The translations under genes were made by a program, and so were the position numbers. From Amycolatopsis iheyensis (GTDB lineage: Bacteria; Actinomycetota; Actinomycetes; Mycobacteriales; Pseudonocardiaceae): a stretch of 64,000 nt of DNA. The DNA is taken from the NCBI RefSeq assembly GCF_024703995.1, contig NZ_JAMXQV010000013.1, positions 62,001 to 126,000 on the forward strand. The letters are read 5' to 3'. Below, piece after piece: positions 44,631-52,164 of this stretch; position 1 is the stretch's first letter; each line of letters starts with the position of its first letter. Under the pieces are notes generated by a model. It did no database searches, was not told the DNA's origin, and was given only the letters and a program-made list of their open reading frames with translations.

Positions 44631-44853
44631 CGAGCTCTCCTCTCATCACGACCGCCTGCATCGGGCAGCAGCGGGCCGCCATCTTCGCCTGTTCCATCGT
44701 GGTTTCGTCCAGCAGCCGCGTGTGGAAGCGCAGGCGGCCGTCCTGGCCGAGGTCGAACACGTCCGGCGCCTCCATGGCGCAGATGCCGTAGAGCTCGCAC
44801 CGGTCGTTGTCGACGCTGATCCGGGGTCCGCCACCGGGTAACCGGAAGGGCAT
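44623..44853 (-). CDS. 3Fe-4S-type ferredoxin
   Basis: The 76-residue ferredoxin has Cys19 and Cys25 in DRCELYGICAMEAPDVF and Cys62-Cys63-Pro in AARCCPMQAVV. The C-x5-C ... C-P pattern is that of single-cluster [3Fe-4S] ferredoxins used with P450s and other oxidoreductases. It overlaps the reductase gene by 8 bp and is 1 bp from the cytochrome b gene, so it most likely carries electrons between them. Confidence 0.9.
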   Translation of the reverse strand: MPFRLPGGGPRISVDNDRCELYGICAMEAPDVFDLGQDGRLRFHTRLLDETTMEQAKMAARCCPMQAVVMRGELDG

Positions 44854-44854
44854 G

Positions 44855-45472
44855 TCAGGCCACCTGCTCTTCCACGAGTCCGATGCGCTCCAGGGTCCGC
44901 GCGGGCATGAACCGCAGCAGCGACACCGTGACCGCCGGGACGAGCAGCGTGATGCCGCCCAGCCAGACCACCGCGAGATGGCCGTTGGCGATCGAACCGA
45001 ACCACGCGTGCAGCGCGGTCAGCGCGACGGCCGGGTAGGCGCAGCGGTGCAGCCACAGCCAGCGGCGGTAGGAGGTGAACCGCTGCAGGCCCGCGGTGAA
45101 CGCGATGGCCAGCATGACCTCCAGGCCGACGATGCCGATGCTGTGCCGGGTCTCCTGGCCCGACAGGAAGGGGAGGAACAGGTACTGCAGGCTGTAGGGC
45201 TGGATCGTCAGGTAGAAGAAGCCCAGCGCGTGGATGACGCCGAAGATCAGCGTTCCGGTCGCCAGCACCAGGTGCGTGCTGCGCAGCGCCTTGCGGCCGG
45301 TGACCGAGCGCACCCAGCCGGTGGCGGTGAGCACACCCCAGGTGAGCGTCAGCATCATCGCGGCGTAGGACGCCCGGGCGGCGAAGGCCGCGAGGCCGCG
45401 GGCCGCCGGGTCGGTCTTCGGCTGGAACTGCTGCGTGAGGAAGATCGTCGCGTCGTGCCAGGTCTCAACCAT
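44855..45472 (-). CDS. Ferric-reductase-like membrane cytochrome b
   Basis: The 205-residue protein has about five to six transmembrane helices. Two histidine pairs are spaced for two b-hemes across the membrane: His67 and His81 (THLVLATGTLIFGVIH), and His142 and His155 (LHRCAYPAVALTALH). This is the ferric-reductase/NADPH-oxidase core without the usual fused FAD/NAD domain, which here is supplied by separate genes. It would move electrons from the cytoplasmic ferredoxin to the outer face. I chose ATG 45472, which overlaps the DUF4142 stop by 8 bp. The electron acceptor is unknown. Confidence 0.85.
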   Translation of the reverse strand: MVETWHDATIFLTQQFQPKTDPAARGLAAFAARASYAAMMLTLTWGVLTATGWVRSVTGRKALRSTHLVLATGTLIFGVIHALGFFYLTIQPYSLQYLFLPFLSGQETRHSIGIVGLEVMLAIAFTAGLQRFTSYRRWLWLHRCAYPAVALTALHAWFGSIANGHLAVVWLGGITLLVPAVTVSLLRFMPARTLERIGLVEEQVA

Positions 45473-46262
45473 GGCTACCCCCGGTTCTGACGGTGGCCGG
45501 CCGGCGCGTCGCGCGGGCGCGGCCACGGTTGCCCTTGATCTGGCGCAGCACGTAGAACAGGCCGCCGCCGACCAGGAGGAACAGTGCCGCCACCACGGCG
45601 ATCTGGGACGGGTCGAGGCCGAGCGGCTGCCCGACGGGCGCGGCCGTGGTGGAGACGGCCGGCGCGGGAAGCGCGGAGTAGTCGACCATGCCGGTGCTCT
45701 CGAGCATCGTCATGTGCCGCAGCACGGCCTGGTTGCCGACGGTCGCGAACGCCCGCACGTCGTCGTTGCGGGTGCCGGCACGCAGCTGCGCGAGGATGGC
45801 GAAGACCTGGCCGTGGGCCGCGCGCAGCCGGTTGGCGAAGACGGCGTCGAAGGACGCGCCCGGGGGCGCGTTCATCTCTTCGAGCAGCCAGCCGCGTTGT
45901 TCGTCCGAAGGCTGGTCGGGCACCGGCGAGTTCAGCTTCTGCGACAACGCGCGCGTCGCGACGTCGAGACGGCCGTGGTCCATCATGATCGCGAAGCCGA
46001 CCGCCTGGACCTTCGGGCTGCCCTTCTGCATCGCCATCATGCCCGAGGGCATCTCCCACAGGCCCGCCTGGCGGACCTTGGTGAGCAGAACCGCGTCGGT
46101 GTCGGAGACCGCGGTCGTCTGGGCGATCGAGGTCGGGGACACCGCGGCGAGCAGCGTCAGCACCGCGACCAGCACGAACAGGATCCGGACCGCCGGACGG
46201 GAGCGGTCGAGGGAGGACGGGGGGTCGAACTCCAGCCCCGCGAGCTCAGAGGCCGAAAGCAT
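45465..46262 (-). CDS. Membrane-anchored DUF4142 protein
   Basis: The 265-residue protein has an N-terminal hydrophobic segment (VRILFVLVAVLTLLAAVSP). A helical DUF4142 domain follows at about 55-190 (DAVLLTKVRQAGLWEMPSG, FAIMMDHGRLDVATRALSQ), then a second helix at about 218-240 (IAVVAALFLLVGGGLFYVL) and a basic tail. The domain, a ferritin-like four-helix bundle, lies outside the membrane. Its first helix is Met-rich (MPSGMMAMQKG), which could bind metal, although this is inference. It overlaps the lipoprotein gene by 17 bp and is in the redox unit. Confidence 0.82.
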   Translation of the reverse strand: MLSASELAGLEFDPPSSLDRSRPAVRILFVLVAVLTLLAAVSPTSIAQTTAVSDTDAVLLTKVRQAGLWEMPSGMMAMQKGSPKVQAVGFAIMMDHGRLDVATRALSQKLNSPVPDQPSDEQRGWLLEEMNAPPGASFDAVFANRLRAAHGQVFAILAQLRAGTRNDDVRAFATVGNQAVLRHMTMLESTGMVDYSALPAPAVSTTAAPVGQPLGLDPSQIAVVAALFLLVGGGLFYVLRQIKGNRGRARATRRPATVRTGGSHG

Positions 46263-46830
46263 TTTCCCTCCACTGGTCCTGGGTGATCGTGATCTTCTTG
46301 CCGTCCGGCGCGATCGGGTACCACGCCTGGTCGGCGCCCTGGCCGGACGTGTCGGCCGGCTCGCTGTCGCCGGCGTAGTGGTACAGCGGCCAGCCGGCCA
46401 GGGTGACCTGCTGGGTGCCGTCGTCGCGGGTGATCTGCCCGATCAGCGACTGGTCGACGTCGACCGGGGCGGGGCCGCCGGTCTTGACCGGGATCCACTT
46501 GGCCGCGCAGGCGTCGTTGCAGTTCGAGCGCGAGGGGTCGGTCGTGTCGCGGTCGTAGCGGTAGATCGTGTACCCGGTCCCGTCGACGAGCAGCAGGCCG
46601 AGGTCGAAGGTCTTCGCGGCCCTGAGCTGGCTCTTCATCGGGTCGTTCGGGTTGGCCGTGATCGGCTGCGGCATCGCGAGGGTCATCGGTGCTTGCTGCT
46701 GCATACCGGGCATCTGCGCGCCGGCGTACCCACCCGAGGTGGTGGCCGCGCCGGCGGTGCAGGCGGTGAGCAGGGCGAGTGCGGTGAGGCACACGGCGGC
46801 GGGGACCACCGTTCGGGGAATGCGGATCAC
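46246..46830 (-). CDS. Lipoprotein with PF03640-type secreted repeats
   Basis: The 194-residue protein has a lipoprotein signal with lipobox LLTAC (Cys24). A Met-rich stretch (MPGMQQQAPMTLAMP) comes next, then two repeats of the secreted PF03640 type (GLLLVDGTGYTIYRYDRDTT with NCNDACAAKWIPV, and QQVTLAGWPLYHYAGDSE with DQAWYPIAPDG). It would sit on the outer leaflet. I chose GTG 46830, preceded by GGAGGA. It leads the redox unit and is transcribed from the ECF promoter at 46970-46997. The role of the repeats is unknown; partnership with the cytochrome b is inferred. Confidence 0.85.
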   Translation of the reverse strand: MIRIPRTVVPAAVCLTALALLTACTAGAATTSGGYAGAQMPGMQQQAPMTLAMPQPITANPNDPMKSQLRAAKTFDLGLLLVDGTGYTIYRYDRDTTDPSRSNCNDACAAKWIPVKTGGPAPVDVDQSLIGQITRDDGTQQVTLAGWPLYHYAGDSEPADTSGQGADQAWYPIAPDGKKITITQDQWRENAFGL

Positions 46831-46969
46831 TGCTCCTCCGTGGGCATGACTACGCGCAGTTGCCTGGGGTGAGGCGAAAATGCGCGCGAAAGATCCACTG
46901 TGGACACCGGGTCCGGGGTGGATGCGGAGCGTTGCGGGGGACAACGCCTTGTCGGGGTCTTCGGTAGGG

Positions 46970-46997
46970 GATACGGACACGGTCCGGAAACGGTTCA
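46970..46997 (-). promoter_or_regulatory. ECF-type promoter of the redox operon
   Basis: On the minus strand, TGAACC (46997-46992) and CGTATC (46975-46970) are separated by exactly 16 bases. The -35 resembles the TGAACC box of SigL-type sigma factors. The same pair with the same spacing occurs at 48508-48535. The 5' leader to GTG 46830 is about 130 bases. Confidence 0.78.
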
Positions 46998-47049
46998 AAA
47001 AAGTTTCGCCTTCATTTGCCACTGGACGTAGGCCGTCCGGCGCACCAAG

Positions 47050-47622
47050 ATGTCCCGCGTGGGACGGCACACTCGAGCGCTGAGACCCGTCGAAGATCAT
47101 CAGGAAGTGGCTGTCGGGTCCGACGACGCCTCCGATGACCTGGCGAAGGCGCTCTACCAGGAGTTCGGCGGGTCCCTGATGGCGTTCGCGCTGCGGCTGA
47201 CCGGCCACGACCGGCAGTGGGCCGAAGACGTCGTGCAGGAGACCCTGATCAAGGCGTGGCGGAACGCGGACAAGCTCGACCGCCAGCCGGAGATGCTGCG
47301 TGCCTGGTTGTTCACGGTGGCCCGGCGGATCGTCATCGACGGCTGGCGCAGCCGCAGTGTCCGGCCCCAGGAGCTCGAGGAGATCGAATCCGACGCGATC
47401 GCGGTGTCCGACGAATCGGACCGGACGCTCGCCGCGATGATCGTTTACGAGGCGCTGCAGGGCCTTTCGCCCGAGCAGCGGGAGGCCATCCAGCAGACCT
47501 ACCTGCGCGATCGGACGGTGAACGAGGTCGCGGCGACCCTCGGCGTGCCCCCGGGCACCATCAAGTCCCGCATCCACCACGCCGTCCGCGCCCTGCGCCG
47601 GTCCCTGCGTGAGCGGGGGTGA
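47050..47622 (+). CDS. ECF RNA polymerase sigma factor (SigL-like)
   Basis: The sigma factor has region 2 (LYQEFGGSLMAFALRLTG, AEDVVQETLIKAWRN, AWLFTVARRIVIDGWRSR) and region 4 (LSPEQREAIQQTYLRDRTV, VPPGTIKSRIHHAVRALRR). This layout and the RSR-type end are like SigL of M. tuberculosis. The start is uncertain: ATG 47050 gives 190 residues, GTG 47107 would shorten it by 19. The stop overlaps the anti-sigma gene by 14 bp. It sits between two copies of one promoter, TGAACC-N16-CGTATC, facing outward, which marks them as its likely targets. Confidence 0.88.
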   Translation: MSRVGRHTRALRPVEDHQEVAVGSDDASDDLAKALYQEFGGSLMAFALRLTGHDRQWAEDVVQETLIKAWRNADKLDRQPEMLRAWLFTVARRIVIDGWRSRSVRPQELEEIESDAIAVSDESDRTLAAMIVYEALQGLSPEQREAIQQTYLRDRTVNEVAATLGVPPGTIKSRIHHAVRALRRSLRERG

Positions 47623-48415
47623 ACTGAGGGTGGCCGGGTCCGCACACACCGACGTCGCCGCGTACGTGCTCGGCGTCCTCAGCGAGGCCGAGAGCACCCA
47701 GTTCGAAGCGCACCTCATGGACTGCCCGAACTGCCAGCTCGACCTGATCGAGCTCTACCAGCTGCCCGACGTCCTCGACATGGTGAAGCGCAGCTGGCCC
47801 GAGCCGCCGATGCCGGCGCCGAGCCCGCGCACCCTGGCGCCCGGGCCCCGCGTGCTGCGCGGCCTGATGGAAGAGGCCGCCGTCAAGCGCCGCCGCCGCA
47901 AGCGGCTCGGCCTCATCGCCGGCGCCGCGGCCGCCGCCCTCGTCGTGGCCGGTCCGCTCGTCACCCTCGCGGTGCGACCGGCCGACGCCGTCCCGCCCGC
48001 CTCCCTTTCCGCGCCGAACAAGCCCGCGCCGGCCACGAGCGTCCCCGCGACGTCGACCCCGCCGCCGGGCGCCGGCGCCCCGGGACAGCCCGGCGGCGGC
48101 CAGACCTACGGCCGCGGCAGCGGCGGGTCCGCCGTCAGCGCGCTCGTCACCGTCTCACCGGTGGAGTGGGGCAGCAACGTCGAACTCGAGCTGCGCGGGA
48201 TCGTCGGGCCGCTCAAGTGCCGGCTGGTCGCCGTCTCCTCGGCCGGCGACGAGAGCGTGGTGTCGAGCTGGACCGTGCCGCCCAAGGGGTTCGGCATTCC
48301 CGGCTCGTCGGAACCGTTGCGGCTGCACGGAACCATCTCGATGGCGATGGACCAGATCGCCCGCTTCGAGGTGCGTGGTGACGACGGCGCGGTGCTCGTC
48401 GTCGTGCAGCGCTGA
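47609..48415 (+). CDS. Zinc-binding anti-sigma factor with membrane anchor
   Basis: The 268-residue protein has the ZAS motif H-x3-C-x2-C (His35, Cys39, Cys42: HLMDCPNC) in the N-terminal sigma-binding domain. It then has a basic segment (KRRRRKR), one membrane helix at about 101-123 (LGLIAGAAAAALVVAGPLV), a Pro/Thr linker, and an extracytoplasmic domain (about 170-268). This is the RslA/RskA-like plan: sensing outside, release of sigma inside. The start at GTG 47609 overlaps the sigma gene; GTG 47630 is an alternative. Confidence 0.87.
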   Translation: MSGGELRVAGSAHTDVAAYVLGVLSEAESTQFEAHLMDCPNCQLDLIELYQLPDVLDMVKRSWPEPPMPAPSPRTLAPGPRVLRGLMEEAAVKRRRRKRLGLIAGAAAAALVVAGPLVTLAVRPADAVPPASLSAPNKPAPATSVPATSTPPPGAGAPGQPGGGQTYGRGSGGSAVSALVTVSPVEWGSNVELELRGIVGPLKCRLVAVSSAGDESVVSSWTVPPKGFGIPGSSEPLRLHGTISMAMDQIARFEVRGDDGAVLVVVQR

Positions 48416-48507
48416 GATCTTTTTTCCACCCCCGATGCCCTGACCTGGGTGAATGCTGCCCGGTTGCGTTCCGGTGGATAACGAACAGATAACGGGCCGG
48501 TCGCTTT

Positions 48508-48535
48508 TGAACCTCGCGGCGCTGGGGTCCGTATC
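48508..48535 (+). promoter_or_regulatory. ECF-type promoter upstream of the DUF1996 gene
   Basis: TGAACC (48508-48513) and CGTATC (48530-48535) are 16 bases apart, as in the redox-operon promoter. Both lie in the context TTTTGAACC ... GTCCGTATCCCC. The transcript would have a leader of about 145 bases before ATG 48688. Confidence 0.78.
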
Positions 48536-48687
48536 CCCCAATGCATCCCCCGATGCGTCCCGACAGCCGGAACCGCAAGCATCCCCGAACCGGTTCCGTG
48601 CGATCTCGACCTCAAAACAACGGTAGTTCTTGCCCGGGCCACCGCGAGTTCGGCGTGCCCGGAATAACGAACGAGGTGAACTAGTCT

Positions 48688-50157
48688 ATGGCCCGGAACC
48701 ATTCTCGGTCCCCCGTGACGGGCAAACATCGCGTCGCGCGCCGAACCAAGATCGCGATGGGCGCGATCGGCCTGGCGATCGCCGTCGGCGCACTCGCCGT
48801 CGCGGTCACCACGGGCCGCACGGGCGAGGCGAGCGCGGACCCCGCGGACCCGTCGTTCTTCATCGACATCAACAAGGTTCCCGCCGGCAACAACGTCAAC
48901 GCGGCGCTGCAGAAGAAGGGCGCGCAGGGATCCTTCACCGTCGACTGTGGAACGAACGCGGACGGCGCGCACCACAACCCGGACAACTTCATCGCGCAGC
49001 CCGGGATCAAGAACGGCGCCCAGCACCTGCACGACTACGTCGGCAACGTGACCACGGACGCCGACTCGAGCCTGAAGAGCCTCCTCGCCGGCGACACCAC
49101 CTGCAAGAACGGTGACCAGTCGGCCTACTTCTGGCCGGTGATCCGGATCGACCGCGAAGACAACGCGGCGAACGACAACGAAAACCAGCAGGCGCAGCAG
49201 AAGCAGAAGGGCAAGACCGGCGACGTCCAGCAGGACAAGAGCGCCCAGGACGCCAAGGACGCGCAGGACGCCGGTCAGGGCCAGGACGACCAGGACGCGC
49301 AGAACCAGGACGACCAGAACGCCGATCAGAACACGCAGGACCAGGACCAGAACGCGCAGGACCAGAACGGCCAGCAGCAGAAGCGGCGCAACACCGGTGG
49401 CGGCGCGGGCCGCGGCGGTGACCAGAACGCCCAGCAGCAGGACGGTCAGGACCAGCAGGACCAGCAGCAGGCCCAGGACCGCCGTCGTGGCGGGAAGAAC
49501 GGCGGCCAGAACAACAACGGCGGCCAGAACAACAACGGCGGCAACCAGAACAGCTCGGCGGCCGCGCCGCCGGCCGACCAGGAGCTCGGCGGCCCGGAGG
49601 GCGCGAACGAAGAGGTCGGCGACAACGACGGCGAGATCATCGAGCCCGAGTCGGCGACGCTGAAGTTCATCGGTGGCGGCGCGAACCAGGTCGTCGCGAT
49701 GCCGCTCGGCCTGAAGATCCTCTACGGTGACGCCAAGCAGAGCACCAACGGCCCGGCCAACGCCCGGCCCAGCTGGACCTGCACCGGGTTCGAGGACCGG
49801 CTGACCGACCTCTACCCGATCTGCCCGGCCGGCAGCAAGGTCGAGCGCATCCACGCCTTCCCGAACTGCTGGGACGGCAAGAACACCGACAGCGCGAACC
49901 ACCGCACGCACATCGTGTTCGCGAACCAGCAGGGCAAGTGCCCCAAGGGTTTCAAGAACGTGCCGCAGCTGCAGGTGACGCTGGTCTACGACGTCCCGCA
50001 GGACGTCCAGCAGAACGGCCAGTACAAAGTGGACGCGTTCGCCCAGGAAAAGCACAACCCGCGGTCGGACCACGACGACTTCGCGAACGTGATGAGCAAG
50101 AAGATCATGGGTCGCCTGGTCAACTGCGTGAACTCCGGTAAGGCCTGCGCGGAATAG
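48688..50157 (+). CDS. Secreted DUF1996-type protein with Gln/Asp-rich insert
   Basis: The 489-residue protein has a signal anchor at about 21-50 (IAMGAIGLAIAVGALAVAV, ending ASADP) and a DUF1996-type domain split in two. The first half (about 85-157) has AQHLHDYVGN and AYFWPVIRID. The second half (about 318-485) has WTCTGFEDRLTDLYPICP and IHAFPNCWDGKNTDS. Between them is a ~160-residue insert made almost wholly of Gln, Asp, Asn, Gly and Lys. The cysteines are outside the insert. It probably lies outside the cell. A hairpin terminator follows. The function of the family is unknown; the shared promoter ties it to the redox unit. Confidence 0.85.
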   Translation: MARNHSRSPVTGKHRVARRTKIAMGAIGLAIAVGALAVAVTTGRTGEASADPADPSFFIDINKVPAGNNVNAALQKKGAQGSFTVDCGTNADGAHHNPDNFIAQPGIKNGAQHLHDYVGNVTTDADSSLKSLLAGDTTCKNGDQSAYFWPVIRIDREDNAANDNENQQAQQKQKGKTGDVQQDKSAQDAKDAQDAGQGQDDQDAQNQDDQNADQNTQDQDQNAQDQNGQQQKRRNTGGGAGRGGDQNAQQQDGQDQQDQQQAQDRRRGGKNGGQNNNGGQNNNGGNQNSSAAAPPADQELGGPEGANEEVGDNDGEIIEPESATLKFIGGGANQVVAMPLGLKILYGDAKQSTNGPANARPSWTCTGFEDRLTDLYPICPAGSKVERIHAFPNCWDGKNTDSANHRTHIVFANQQGKCPKGFKNVPQLQVTLVYDVPQDVQQNGQYKVDAFAQEKHNPRSDHDDFANVMSKKIMGRLVNCVNSGKACAE

Positions 50158-50166
50158 CAGTCCGGT

Positions 50167-50195
50167 GAACCGTGCCCGTCCGGCGGGCACGGTTC
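50167..50195 (+). terminator. Terminator of the DUF1996 gene
   Basis: GAACCGTGCCCG (50167-50178) and CGGGCACGGTTC (50184-50195) form a perfect 12-bp stem with a 5-base loop, 9 bp after the stop codon. Confidence 0.82.
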
Positions 50196-50215
50196 ATCCG
50201 GCCACCCCACCCCGG

Positions 50216-51047
50216 CCCGGCGGACACTTCCCTCCACCTCACCCCCCGAGTCCGCCGGGCCGGTGCACCACCCGAAGAAACCGCGGGACCCCCGTCCCGC
50301 GCCCCGAGCCCCGGCCCGGTGGACACTTCCCTCCACCTCACCCCCCCATGTCCCCCGGGCCGGGATTCTTCACCCACACCGATCCGGCGAAGCCGGGTCA
50401 GCGAAGGAGGAAACCGGCGGGAGCCTCCCGCCCGCGAGTTCCGGCCGGTGGACGCTTCCCTCCACCTCACCCCCCGAAGTCCACCGCGCCGGAACTCCTC
50501 CTCCACGCCCGATGCCCCCTCAATCACACGAGATGCCCCACCAGACACACGAGAAGCCCCACCAGACACAAGCCGACCTTCCAGGCACGCGAGCCGACCC
50601 TCTAGACACGCGAGCCGACTCTCTAAGCACGCGAGCCGACTCTCTAGACACGCGAGCCGACTCTCTAAGCACGCGAGCCGACTCTCCAGGCACGCGAGTC
50701 GACCTTCCAGATACGCGAGCCGACCCTCCAAGCACACGAGCCGACCGCTAAGACACGCGAGATCCGGCTCCGATCACGCGAGATCCGGGTCCAATCACAC
50801 GAGATCCGCCCGCAATCACGCCAGTTCCGGCCTCCGTCACGCGACTCACGTCCACGGTCACGCGAGATCCTCAGACTCCCCGCCCGGCGACCGCCCCTCG
50901 GCCGCCGGGCCGGTGCCCGCTTCAGCCAAAGCCACGAAGCCCAAAACCCCGAAGCCCTGAGGCCGAAGCCCTGAAGCGCCCCAATAAAAGAGACCCCGGT
51001 CCGGTGGATGCTTCCCTCCACCTAACCCCCCTCATCCCCCGGGCCGG
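50216..51047. repeat. Four copies of a ~48-bp dispersed repeat
   Basis: A block of the form CCGGTGGACACTTCCCTCCA followed by CCTCACCCCCC and CCGGGCCGG occurs at 50216-50263, 50315-50363, 50445-50492 and 51000-51047. Outer parts are partly complementary (CCGGTGGA with TCCACCG-like ends), so each copy may fold. They flank the 21-bp array and fill, with it, the 874-bp stretch 50158-51031 that has no credible gene. Confidence 0.82.
50512..50866. repeat. Seventeen-unit 21-bp tandem repeat array
   Basis: Sixteen units of 21 bp and one of 19 bp (at 50554) run without spacers. Core: (G/A)(C/A)CACGCGAG followed by CCGAC or ATCCG. Central units from 50573 to 50740 are almost identical (for example CCGACTCTCTAGACACGCGAG). 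It is the largest of three loci of this repeat in the window. Confidence 0.92.
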
Positions 51048-52096
51048 CCTTCGCCGCGGTCCCCGTGCTCCGGTACGGGGACCGCGGCCCAGAAGTCCAG
51101 TGGCACCCGGCCGATCCCGCGCCCCGCCGCGTCGAGCAGACGGCCCATCAGCTTGACGCTCCGCAGCGTCACCGCGCGGCCGGTGATCTCCAGCCACGGC
51201 AGCTTCGCCGCCAGCACCGCCTCCAGCGCCACCGTCTCCTGGTGCGCGGGCAGCCACACCACCAGCATCAGGTTCGCCGCCCCCGACAGCGCCGCGCACA
51301 TCCGGACCTCGGGCAGCATCGCCAGCGACCGCGCCGTCGTCTCGAGCTTGTCCGGGGGGACGCGCAGCCACAGCGTCACCGTCACCGGCGCGGGCGACAC
51401 CGACCGCGCGATCTCGCACCGCACCCGGATCGCGCCGCGGGCCAGCAGTGCGTCCAGCCGGCGCCGGACGGTCGTCGCGCCGACGCCGAGCTCCGCCGCC
51501 AGTGACGCCGCCGACGCGCGTGCGTCCGCCCCGAGGGCCAGCACCAGCGCCCGGTCGGCGTCGTCGAAACGCAGGGGAGCGCGGTTCTTCGCCGGCTTCG
51601 CCGACAACGCCTCCCGCTGTCCCGGCGAGATCGCGCGCACGCGCCACCGGCTGCCCTCGGTGAACATCCGCGGCGACAGCACCGTGCGTGCCCGCGTCAC
51701 CCCGGGCACCGCCGCCACCCGCTCGAGCACGTGCGTGCCCAGGTCGCGCACCGTCGGTGCGACGACGTGGGCCAGCAGGTCGCACGGCCCGGCGAGGTGC
51801 TCGACGGTGACCACGTGCACGTCGGCCGCCAGCGCGTCGGCCACCCGCAACGCGGCCCCGGGCACGCAGTCGAGCTCGACGAATGCCAGCGCCAGCTGCG
51901 CGGTCAGTTCCCCGCCGATGTACGCGGTGAGCCACGCGTCGCCGCGTTCGACCAGCGTGTCCCAGTGCCGGGCGACGGTCACCGCGCCCAGGCCGAGCGC
52001 CCGGCCGAGCGTCGACCACGACGCCCGCGGCGCCGCCTGGAGCGCGTCGACCAGTTTGAGGTCCTGCTCGGTCAACATGGCGGATTCTTCGCTCAT
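51032..52096 (-). CDS. Double Lrp/AsnC-family transcriptional regulator
   Basis: The 354-residue protein carries two Lrp/AsnC units in series. The first HTH is at about 10-45 (DLKLVDALQAAPRASWSTLGRALGLGAVTVARHWDTL). The second is at about 180-215 (DRALVLALGADARASAASLAAELG), each followed by a RAM-type ligand domain (LMLVVWLPAHQETVALEAVL). Lrp proteins respond to amino acids or related small molecules. It diverges from an M20 peptidase-type gene 69 bp away, so it probably controls that operon. I chose ATG 52096; GTG 52102 is an alternative. Confidence 0.85.
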   Translation of the reverse strand: MSEESAMLTEQDLKLVDALQAAPRASWSTLGRALGLGAVTVARHWDTLVERGDAWLTAYIGGELTAQLALAFVELDCVPGAALRVADALAADVHVVTVEHLAGPCDLLAHVVAPTVRDLGTHVLERVAAVPGVTRARTVLSPRMFTEGSRWRVRAISPGQREALSAKPAKNRAPLRFDDADRALVLALGADARASAASLAAELGVGATTVRRRLDALLARGAIRVRCEIARSVSPAPVTVTLWLRVPPDKLETTARSLAMLPEVRMCAALSGAANLMLVVWLPAHQETVALEAVLAAKLPWLEITGRAVTLRSVKLMGRLLDAAGRGIGRVPLDFWAAVPVPEHGDRGEGRPGG

Positions 52097-52164
52097 CGAC
52101 ACTCACAACGGTGGTTTCGGTGTTTTTCCCCGGCCATTGTGCTCGACTCTCGCATGATCTGCGG

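Noticed and set aside
48106..50190. 694-codon minus-strand frame rich in Leu and Val
   Set aside because: It is the reverse of the Gln/Asp-rich codons of the DUF1996 gene; the leucine-valine runs come from complementing CAG and GAC.
50165..50960. Overlapping open frames of 60-260 codons
   Set aside because: They only translate the 21-bp and 48-bp repeats and contradict each other by strand and frame.
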